Shown here one piece after another: positions 5,586-10,335 of a stretch of DNA of 10,335 nt. The notes beneath the pieces were generated by a model. It was not told where the DNA came from. It ran no database searches and worked only from the letters and a program-made list of their open reading frames with translations. The first letter of the stretch is position 1, and each line of letters begins with the position of its first letter. This DNA is from Pseudomonadota bacterium (lineage in GTDB: Bacteria; Chloroflexota; UBA6077; JAJPHF01): positions 1 through 10,335 of the forward strand of contig JAJPHF010000124.1 of assembly GCA_021325365.1 (NCBI GenBank), given 5' to 3'. A program made the position numbers and the translations under genes.

Positions 5586-6734
5586 ATGGGCGGACGCAGC
5601 CAAGGGGCCAACCGGTGGCGCGCGATGGTCTGGGGCGTGATCCTCACGACCCTCGGCGCCTGCGCGGCGCCCGCGGCGCCCGCGCCCGTCGCGCCCGCCG
5701 CGAGCACGCCGACGGCGTCCGCGGCGCGGGCCGCCCCAACGGCCGCCCCCACGTCCCCGGAGGAGCTGACCAAGATTCGGCTCGCCGCGCTGAACGGGTC
5801 GTCGAACGTGCCGTTCCGGCTGGGCGACGAGCGCGGCTACTTCGCGCAGGAAGGCATCGACCTCGATATGGTCGCCTTTGCCTCGAACTCCGAGATGATC
5901 CCGGCCCTCGCCACCGGCCAGCTGGACATGGTGCCGATGCCCAGCAATCCCGCCACGTGGAACGCGATCGCGCGGAACACGCCCGTGAAGCTGGTGCTGG
6001 ACGTGATCACCTACCGGCCGGGCGGGCTCAGCGACCAGATGCTGTCGATCCGCAAGGCGGTGCTCGACGCGGGGCGCTGGCACGGGCTGGCAGACCTACG
6101 GGGCCTGTCGCTGGCCATCACGCCACCGGGGAAGGGCACGGCCAGCGCCTGTGCGCTGTCGGTCGCGCTGCAGCAGGTCGGGATGACGCTCGACGACCTC
6201 GACATCGAGCCGCTGCCGTTCCCCGAGATGACGGCGGCGATCACGAACGGCGCGATCGACGCGGGGGTGATGGCCGAGCCGTTCGCCACCCGCGCCGAGC
6301 AGCAAGGCTCGGCCCAGCGCGTGCTCGGCCTGGGCGACATGTATCCCAACTTCACGATCTCGACGGTGGGGTTCGCCGACGCCCTGTACGCCAACCATCC
6401 CGTCGCCAAGGGCTTCGTGCGCGCCTACCTGCGCGCCGTGCGCGAGTATCGCGCCGCGGTGAACGGCCAGAGCGGGGACGCGGCGCGCGAGCAGATGTAC
6501 GACCTGATCGCGCGCGGCACCGGGATGGACATCGCGACGGTGCGGGCGATTACGCTGCCCTACATGAACCCGAACGGGCTGCCGAACCGCGAGTCGGTGC
6601 TGTACTGCTACCAGTTCTTCCGCGACCAGGGCCTCGTGCCGCAGCCGGTCCCTGAGGCGACGATGCGGAACCTGTGGGGCGCCGACCTGGTGAATGAGGT
6701 GCTGGACGAGATCGGCCGCGTCCCCGAGAACTGA
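5586..6734 (+). CDS. Solute-binding lipoprotein, ABC transporter type (NMT1/SsuA family)
   Basis: The 382-residue product has a lipoprotein signal: basic N-terminus, hydrophobic segment and lipobox LGAC with C26. An Ala/Pro/Thr linker to about residue 58 follows. The mature domain starts KIRLAALNGSSNVPFRLGDE and contains GYFAQEGIDLDMVAF, ALATGQLDMVPM, the hinge region LADLRGLSLAITPPGKGTAS and AITNGAIDAGVMAEP, all typical of the nitrate/sulfonate/riboflavin-precursor type of binding protein. It would sit anchored outside the membrane and deliver a small, probably anionic or aromatic, solute to a permease. No permease or ATPase gene is adjacent, so its partner is unknown. The ATG at 5586 has GGGAG 10 nt upstream. 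It diverges from the selenoprotein gene and converges on the MDMPI-like gene. The ligand cannot be read from sequence. Confidence 0.9.
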   Translation: MGGRSQGANRWRAMVWGVILTTLGACAAPAAPAPVAPAASTPTASAARAAPTAAPTSPEELTKIRLAALNGSSNVPFRLGDERGYFAQEGIDLDMVAFASNSEMIPALATGQLDMVPMPSNPATWNAIARNTPVKLVLDVITYRPGGLSDQMLSIRKAVLDAGRWHGLADLRGLSLAITPPGKGTASACALSVALQQVGMTLDDLDIEPLPFPEMTAAITNGAIDAGVMAEPFATRAEQQGSAQRVLGLGDMYPNFTISTVGFADALYANHPVAKGFVRAYLRAVREYRAAVNGQSGDAAREQMYDLIARGTGMDIATVRAITLPYMNPNGLPNRESVLYCYQFFRDQGLVPQPVPEATMRNLWGADLVNEVLDEIGRVPEN

Positions 6735-6747
6735 GCTGATGCATCGG

Positions 6748-6766
6748 CCGGGCGCTAGAAGCCCGG
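6748..6766. terminator. Hairpin at convergent gene ends
   Basis: CCGGGC (6748-6753), a 7-nt loop and GCCCGG (6761-6766) form a 6-bp stem that spans the stop codon of the minus-strand gene, 14 nt after the stop of the plus-strand gene. It is a possible bidirectional terminator without a T-tract. Confidence 0.35.
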
Positions 6767-7579
6767 GAAGAGCTGGTTCAGGCGCAGGGCGATGGCCCGG
6801 TCCCCGCCGATGTCGACCTCGCCGTCGCGCTCGGCTTGCTCCAGCGGCAGGCGGCCGACGCACAGGCGGCAGAACGCCTCGTCGGACGTGCGGAGCGAGG
6901 CGGCCGGGGTGCCGGGCGGCTCGTCGACCGCCTCGACGTTGCCGTTGCGCACGACGACCGCGAACTGGCGCTCCACCGGGCCCCAAAGGGCGACGTTCCA
7001 AGCCGTGCCGTCGAGCGCCTGCTTGGCGTCCTTGTTGGCGCGGCGGTTCATCGTGCCGAGCGCCTGGGGCAGGTAGGGGCCGATCGTGCTGGCGAGCAGG
7101 CGCGCCGTGGGGTCGAGCCCGACGCGGACGTCCCAGGAGTGCATGGTGAACTCGCCCAACCGGTAGAGCAGGTAGCCCGGCAGCGGCAGCTCGCCGGCGA
7201 AGAACTTGACGCGGTGCTCGCGCTCGCCGGCCGGGAGCTTGTCGAGGTAGGCGAAGAACTGCTGATTGCGGTCGCGGAACTCGTCGTGCAGCGGCTGGGG
7301 CGCGGCGAGGCTGTCGAAGTGGCTCCAGACGCGCTGGCGGGCCTCCTGGTCGGCCGGCGGGCCGCCGCCGACCTGCTCCTGGAGCGTCTGCAAGGTGATC
7401 TCGGCGCCCGAGCCCAGGTGGGACACCACCTTGTACACGGGCCACTCGCTACAGGCGGTGGGACCCTGCCAGGCTTGCGCGTGGAGCGCCGTGAGCCAGC
7501 GGTCCAGCACCTCGTACTCGCGGCGAATCGCCTCGAGCACGGTGGCGAAGTCGGGCGCCTGCGCGGTCGGCGTCTGCAT
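6755..7579 (-). CDS. Maleylpyruvate isomerase-family protein (MDMPI / DinB-like fold)
   Basis: The 274-residue product matches the mycothiol-dependent maleylpyruvate isomerase family. An N-terminal four-helix DinB-like domain carries the presumed metal ligands: H54 in VVSHLGSGAE, then E143 and H147 in LGEFTMHSWDVRVGLD. A smaller C-terminal alpha/beta domain follows from about residue 185 (WNVALWGPVERQFAVVVRNG), like the SCP2-type domain of this family. Length is normal for the family. Members use a divalent metal and often mycothiol or another low-molecular-weight thiol to isomerise or transfer groups; many are uncharacterised, and mycothiol is mainly actinobacterial, so the thiol here is open. 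GGAGG lies 7 nt before the ATG at 7579. It is divergent from a solute-binding lipoprotein gene with a palindrome between them. Substrate unknown. Confidence 0.85.
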   Translation of the reverse strand: MQTPTAQAPDFATVLEAIRREYEVLDRWLTALHAQAWQGPTACSEWPVYKVVSHLGSGAEITLQTLQEQVGGGPPADQEARQRVWSHFDSLAAPQPLHDEFRDRNQQFFAYLDKLPAGEREHRVKFFAGELPLPGYLLYRLGEFTMHSWDVRVGLDPTARLLASTIGPYLPQALGTMNRRANKDAKQALDGTAWNVALWGPVERQFAVVVRNGNVEAVDEPPGTPAASLRTSDEAFCRLCVGRLPLEQAERDGEVDIGGDRAIALRLNQLFPGF

Positions 7580-7615
7580 CGTGCTACCTCCCGGGCGGCT
7601 AGGTGGAAACCTATT

Positions 7616-7631
7616 CGGATGCTAGCATCCG
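7616..7631. promoter_or_regulatory. 16-bp palindrome, operator candidate in a divergent region
   Basis: CGGATGCTAGCATCCG is perfectly palindromic. It lies 36 nt upstream of the ATG of the minus-strand MDMPI-like gene and 21 nt before the -35 box of the plus-strand gene. A smaller dyad, TAGGT-GGAA-ACCTA, is at 7600-7613. Its placement suits a regulator controlling both genes; this is inference. Confidence 0.45.
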
Positions 7632-7652
7632 GCAGACGGCCCGACAACGCCG

Positions 7653-7681
7653 TTGACGCGGCAAGAGCGCGCCTCTACCAT
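7653..7681 (+). promoter_or_regulatory. Sigma70-type promoter of the second solute-binding lipoprotein gene
   Basis: TTGACG (7653-7658) and TACCAT (7676-7681) are 17 nt apart. The -35 hexamer and spacing are the same as in the promoter of the Rieske oxygenase gene. Transcription would start near 7688 with a leader of about 100 nt. This supports the ATG at 7788 and argues against upstream in-frame starts. Confidence 0.6.
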
Positions 7682-7751
7682 CTCAGCCGAGCAGGCCCTT
7701 CTCGTCGGGCGCTCGGCCGGCCGTCACCCACGACGCAGCAAGCGAACGCAC

Positions 7752-7774
7752 CGCCGGGCCGTGGGGGCCCGGCG
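7752..7774 (+). promoter_or_regulatory. GC-rich hairpin just before the ribosome-binding site
   Basis: CGCCGGGCC (7752-7760), loop GTGGG and its complement (7766-7774) form a perfect 9-bp stem that ends directly before the SD sequence AGAGGAG. It may stabilise the leader or affect ribosome access. It could also be chance in GC-rich DNA. Confidence 0.3.
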
Positions 7775-7787
7775 AGAGGAGAACGCA

Positions 7788-8897
7788 ATGCAGGAGCGCG
7801 ACGCGCGAGCGTGGGGCTGGGTCCCCCTCCGGCGCGGTCTACGGAGCGCCGTGCTGGCGGCCGCCGGGCTGGTGGCGACCTGCGCCCCGGCCGCCCCGCC
7901 AGCGGCTCCGGCCGCCCAGGCGCCAGTGCCCGCGGCGAGCGCGAGCGCGCTGCCGGCCGCGGCCCCGAGCACGGCCGCCGCCGCGACGACCACGCCGCCG
8001 CTGGAGACGGTCGTCCTCCACACGCCCGGGGAGTCATTGGCCGGATTCGCGATCTCCATCGCCATGGACCACGGGTTCTTCCAGGAAGCAGGCCTCGACG
8101 TGAGCAAGCAGCAGATGCAGACGAACACGGCGCTCGCGGCGATGCTGACGGGCGAGGTGGACTACAGCGAGACGATCGGCTCGGTGTCGCGCGCGATCGT
8201 CGCGCAGCAGGCCCCGCTGCGGATCATCACGGTGGCCGCGAACGGCATCGGCTTCAGCCTGATGGGCGGCCCGCAGGTGCGCGAGGTGGCCGATCTCAAG
8301 GGGAAGCCGGTCGGCACCTATGCGCCGCGCGACACGAGCGTGATCGGCCTGGAGGTGGCGCTGCGGCACTACAACGTGGACCTCCAGCGCGACGACATCA
8401 CGGTGGTGCCGCTGAACACCGACCTGGGCCTGTTCGCCGGGCTGGCGTCGGGGACGGTTGGCGCCGCGGTGATCGCGCCGCCGTATAACTTCAAGGCCGA
8501 GAAGGACCTGGGCGCGACGCACCTCTTCGACGTGAACGACTACCTGGCCGGCGCCTGGACTGGGCTCTCCACGAGCAGCCGCAAGCTGGCCGAGAACCCG
8601 CAGCAGGTGCGCCGGATGCTGCGCGCGAACCTACGCGGCCTGGACTACATCTTCGCCAACCGACCCGCGGTGGTGCAGTGGGTGGCGGGCCACTTCGACG
8701 TGGACGAGGACGTCGCGGGGCGCGCGGTGGACCAGATGATGCGCCTGCTCGGTCGCGACGGCGAGGCGCCGCCGGAGGCGCTGGACGGGCTGATCGACCT
8801 GGCGAAGCAGCAGGCCGAGGTGACCGACGCGGTGAGCCGCGACCAGGTCTTCGACTTCACGCCCCTGCGCGAGGTGCGTCGCGAGCTGGGGCGCTGA
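7788..8897 (+). CDS. Solute-binding lipoprotein, ABC transporter type (NMT1/SsuA family), second copy
   Basis: From the ATG at 7788 (AGAGGAG 6 nt upstream) the product has 369 residues. The frame is open further upstream, but that part covers the promoter and lacks an SD. A basic N-terminus and hydrophobic segment end in LVATC (C32), a slightly atypical lipobox with Thr at -1. An Ala/Pro/Ser linker reaches about residue 70. The binding domain shows FAISIAMDHGFFQEAGLDVS, AAMLTGEVDYSETIGS, VADLKGKPVGTYAPRDTS and LASGTVGAAVIAPPYNFKAE, as expected for the family. It is related in fold to the lipoprotein at 5586-6734 but clearly diverged, so it is not a recent tandem duplicate. No transporter membrane or ATPase gene is adjacent. 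It is divergent from the MDMPI-like gene and converges on the aminotransferase-like gene. Confidence 0.9.
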   Translation: MQERDARAWGWVPLRRGLRSAVLAAAGLVATCAPAAPPAAPAAQAPVPAASASALPAAAPSTAAAATTTPPLETVVLHTPGESLAGFAISIAMDHGFFQEAGLDVSKQQMQTNTALAAMLTGEVDYSETIGSVSRAIVAQQAPLRIITVAANGIGFSLMGGPQVREVADLKGKPVGTYAPRDTSVIGLEVALRHYNVDLQRDDITVVPLNTDLGLFAGLASGTVGAAVIAPPYNFKAEKDLGATHLFDVNDYLAGAWTGLSTSSRKLAENPQQVRRMLRANLRGLDYIFANRPAVVQWVAGHFDVDEDVAGRAVDQMMRLLGRDGEAPPEALDGLIDLAKQQAEVTDAVSRDQVFDFTPLREVRRELGR

Positions 8898-8911
8898 GGG
8901 CGCCGCGCGGC

Positions 8912-8928
8912 GGACGGTCTAGCCGTCC
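8912..8928. terminator. Hairpin at convergent gene ends
   Basis: GGACGG (8912-8917), loop TCTAG and CCGTCC (8923-8928) form a 6-bp stem overlapping the stop codon of the minus-strand gene, 14 nt after the plus-strand stop. It is a possible shared terminator without a T-tract. Confidence 0.35.
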
Positions 8929-10112
8929 AAGCCGGCGCGGGCGTAGTGGGCCTGGGCGGCCTCGGGGCCGGCGCGCGGGGCGATAGGGTGGCCGTGGGCG
9001 CCGAGAACCTGTTCCAGCGCGGCGAGAAGCGTTAGGACGTTCTCCAGGCGCGCGTTGTAGCCCAGCGTGCCGATGCGCCAGACGCGCCCGTACAGCGCGC
9101 CCTGGCCGGCGCCGATCTCGACGCCGTAGTCGGCCGCCAGCTGCTGGCGCACGCGGGCCTCGACCACGCCGGACGGCACCTCGACCACGACGAGCATCGG
9201 CATCTGGTGGTCGGGATCGCCGAAGCGCCGCAGGCCCAGCGCCACCAGCCCCGCGGCCAGCGCCCCGCCGACGCGCCGGTGCCGCATCCAGCGGCGCTCC
9301 AGCCCCTCGGCGTGCAGCAGGCGCAGCGCCTCGCGCAGCGCGTAGAGCAGGCCGCTCGGCGGCGCGTGGTGCGGGCGACGATCGGGGCTCCAGTAATCTT
9401 GCAGGGCGGCGAGGTCGAGGTAGCTCGTATGCGGCGGGCTGGTGCGACTGAGCAGTGCGGCCTCGACGGCGTCGCCGTAGGCGAGCGGCGCGAGGCCGAC
9501 CGGGCCGGCGAGGCAGCCGCCGAGGCCGCCGACGCAGACGTCGATACCCCAGGCATCCACGCTCACCTCGCAGCCGCCCAGGCTGGCCGCCGCGTCCACG
9601 ACGAGCAGCGCGCCGTGCTCGCGGCAGGCGGCGGCCAGCGGTGGGAGCGGCTGCACGATGCCCGTCGAGGGGTCGGCATGGACGGCGGCTACGAGCTTCG
9701 CGGGCGAGCGGCGCAGGGCGCGGGCCAGCGCGTCCGGCTCGGGCACGCGGCCCCACGGCACCTCGACGGTGTCCACCACCGCCCCGTAGCGCCGCGCCGT
9801 CTCCGCCAGGCGCGCGCCGTAGTGGCCGTGGACGACCACGACCACGCGGTCGCCGTCCTCGATCAAGCTGGCCAGCGCGGCCTCTAGCCCCGCGCGCGCC
9901 GTGCCCAGTACGGGAAAGGTACGCAGGTTGCGCGTGCGGAAGGCGTAGCGGGCAAGCGCCTGCACCTCGTCGAGGATCGGCGTAAACAGGGGATCGAGCG
10001 GGCCGAGCGGCGGCAGGGCGAGCGCGCGCAGCACGCGGGGGTCTGGATTGCTAGGGCCGGCGCCGAGCAGCAGCCGGGGCGGGAGCGCTAGCTCGTCGTA
10101 CTGCCGCCGCAT
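8919..10112 (-). CDS. Class V aminotransferase-fold protein lacking the PLP lysine (alanine/serine-glyoxylate type)
   Basis: The 397-residue product has the fold of alanine- or serine-glyoxylate and ureidoglycine-glyoxylate aminotransferases. It begins with LLLGAGPSNPDPRVLRAL, then has FPVLGTARAGLEAAL, HADPSTGIVQPL (H145; Asp where Glu is usual), VVDAAASLGG with the PLP-nitrogen Asp at D173, and WRIGTLGYNARLENVL with the substrate-side Arg. The expected lysine motif, G-S-Q-K-C-L in relatives, is here GGLGGCLAGPVGLAP: G199 replaces the Schiff-base Lys. The whole protein has only one Lys (K139), far from that site. Length and all other blocks are intact, so it is not a degraded gene. It probably cannot perform normal transamination. 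It may bind PLP non-covalently, use another chemistry, or be regulatory. GGAGG lies 4 nt before the ATG at 10112. Confidence 0.88.
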   Translation of the reverse strand: MRRQYDELALPPRLLLGAGPSNPDPRVLRALALPPLGPLDPLFTPILDEVQALARYAFRTRNLRTFPVLGTARAGLEAALASLIEDGDRVVVVVHGHYGARLAETARRYGAVVDTVEVPWGRVPEPDALARALRRSPAKLVAAVHADPSTGIVQPLPPLAAACREHGALLVVDAAASLGGCEVSVDAWGIDVCVGGLGGCLAGPVGLAPLAYGDAVEAALLSRTSPPHTSYLDLAALQDYWSPDRRPHHAPPSGLLYALREALRLLHAEGLERRWMRHRRVGGALAAGLVALGLRRFGDPDHQMPMLVVVEVPSGVVEARVRQQLAADYGVEIGAGQGALYGRVWRIGTLGYNARLENVLTLLAALEQVLGAHGHPIAPRAGPEAAQAHYARAGLDG

Positions 10113-10170
10113 GCCACCTCCAGCGTCTCACCGGGATGATACGCGGGCGCCGGGACCGTGGCCCCGTTTG

Positions 10171-10220
10171 CGGCAGGCGACGGGGGGCATACCGGATCCG
10201 GCCCGGGGGTTCGCCTGCCG
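10171..10220. repeat. Inverted repeat around a palindrome
   Basis: CGGCAGGCGA (10171-10180) and its complement (10211-10220) flank 30 nt containing the palindrome CCGGATCCGG (10192-10201). It lies upstream of the minus-strand aminotransferase-like gene and directly beside the next repeat. It may be a regulatory site or part of a composite repeat element. Confidence 0.45.
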
Positions 10221-10227
10221 AGACGCG

Positions 10228-10268
10228 CCCTCACCCCAACCCTCTCCCAGGGGGAGAGGGAGTAAGGG
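10228..10268. repeat. Interspersed CCCTCTCCC/GGGAGAGGG-type palindromic repeat
   Basis: CCCTCTCCC (10240-10248) and GGGAGAGGG (10252-10260) form a 9-bp stem with a 3-nt loop, flanked by CCCTCAC and GTAAGGG. This matches a palindromic repeat widespread in intergenic DNA of diverse bacteria. Its translation gives the well-known spurious peptides LSPWERVGVRA and PHPNPLPGGEGV, so the open frames across 10088-10333 are not genes. Confidence 0.7.
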
Positions 10269-10290
10269 AACTCCACCGGCGGATTCGATA

Positions 10291-10335
10291 TCAGTGGGGC
10301 GCGGCGCTGGCGGCCGCGTCGCGGGCGATGTAGAA
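10291..10335 (-). CDS. Possible 3' end of a further gene (clipped by the window)
   Basis: On the minus strand the last 45 bases read FYIARDAAASAAPH followed by TGA. The frame is open to the window edge, and the composition fits a protein C-terminus. Fourteen residues are too few to name a family or to exclude a chance frame. Confidence 0.35.
   Translation of the reverse strand, partial: FYIARDAAASAAPH

Noticed and set aside
4635..6083. Long open frame of 482 codons on the minus strand
   Set aside because: It runs across the redoxin, the divergent region and the first lipoprotein gene in the wrong frame, with Arg/Gly/Ala-rich composition typical of GC-rich shadow frames.
6836..8488. Long open frame of 550 codons on the plus strand
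   Set aside because: It is antisense to the MDMPI-like gene and then out of frame with the second lipoprotein gene. Both have clear family motifs, and this frame has none.
10136..10333. Small protein with PHPNPLPGGEGV
   Set aside because: This peptide is a known translation product of a widespread palindromic intergenic repeat, not a gene.
1..10335. CRISPR arrays, tRNA or rRNA genes, transposases
   Set aside because: I looked for regularly spaced direct repeats, tRNA-like cloverleaf sequences and transposase motifs and saw none. A covariance-model search would be decisive for RNA genes.

Overview
The window is a GC-rich, densely packed bacterial segment with very few clustered operons. It holds eight complete protein genes, one gene that needs UGA read-through, and one clipped gene at each edge. 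The mix of orphan ABC-type solute-binding proteins, a Rieske oxygenase, a DinB/MDMPI-type protein and lone metabolic enzymes is typical of high-GC environmental Chloroflexota or similar soil and subsurface lineages. That placement is an inference from gene content, and there is no marker gene to fix it.

Layout. 1-525 (+) is the 3' end of a carboxyltransferase subunit (pyruvate carboxylase B / oxaloacetate decarboxylase alpha type). It converges on a glutamine-rich small hypothetical protein (665-1138, -) across a strong hairpin. 1139-1512 is non-coding and carries a perfect 24-nt palindrome and a perfect 24-bp-stem hairpin. 1513-2436 (-) is a solute-binding-like protein with no export signal. 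It is divergent from a Rieske non-haem iron oxygenase (2622-3755, +) that has a near-ideal sigma70 promoter. 3783-5347 (-) is the most interesting part: an exported DUF929-type thioredoxin-fold protein with an in-frame TGA exactly where the first Cys of its CxxC motif belongs, followed downstream by a four-helix membrane protein with a membrane-embedded Cys-Cys pair. 5586-6734 (+) and 7788-8897 (+) are two lipoprotein solute-binding proteins of the NMT1/SsuA fold. Between them, on the minus strand, lies a mycothiol-dependent maleylpyruvate isomerase-like protein (6755-7579). 8919-10112 (-) is a class V aminotransferase homologue whose PLP-anchoring lysine has been replaced by glycine. The right edge (10113-10335) holds dyad-symmetric repeats, including a widespread CCCTCTCCC-type repeat, and the last codons of a further minus-strand frame.

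Main discovery candidate. The two reading frames 4985-5347 and 4502-4981 are one frame interrupted only by TGA at 4982-4984. The residues after it (PYCAAERW) continue the redox motif seamlessly. About 30 nt after the UGA, the mRNA can form a perfect 7-bp stem with a GGUC apical loop, the loop found in the E. coli fdhF SECIS. I therefore read this as a selenocysteine-containing (U-x-x-C) redox lipoprotein. With its neighbouring Cys-Cys membrane protein it could form an uncharacterised envelope thiol/selenol or metal-handling pair. Its leader also contains tandem hairpins that could switch access to the ribosome-binding site.

How the genes work together. Little co-transcription is visible. The genes mostly alternate strand, and three divergent intergenic regions each contain promoter-like or operator-like symmetry. 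The three solute-binding proteins have no permease or ATPase next to them, so any transporter partners must be encoded elsewhere.
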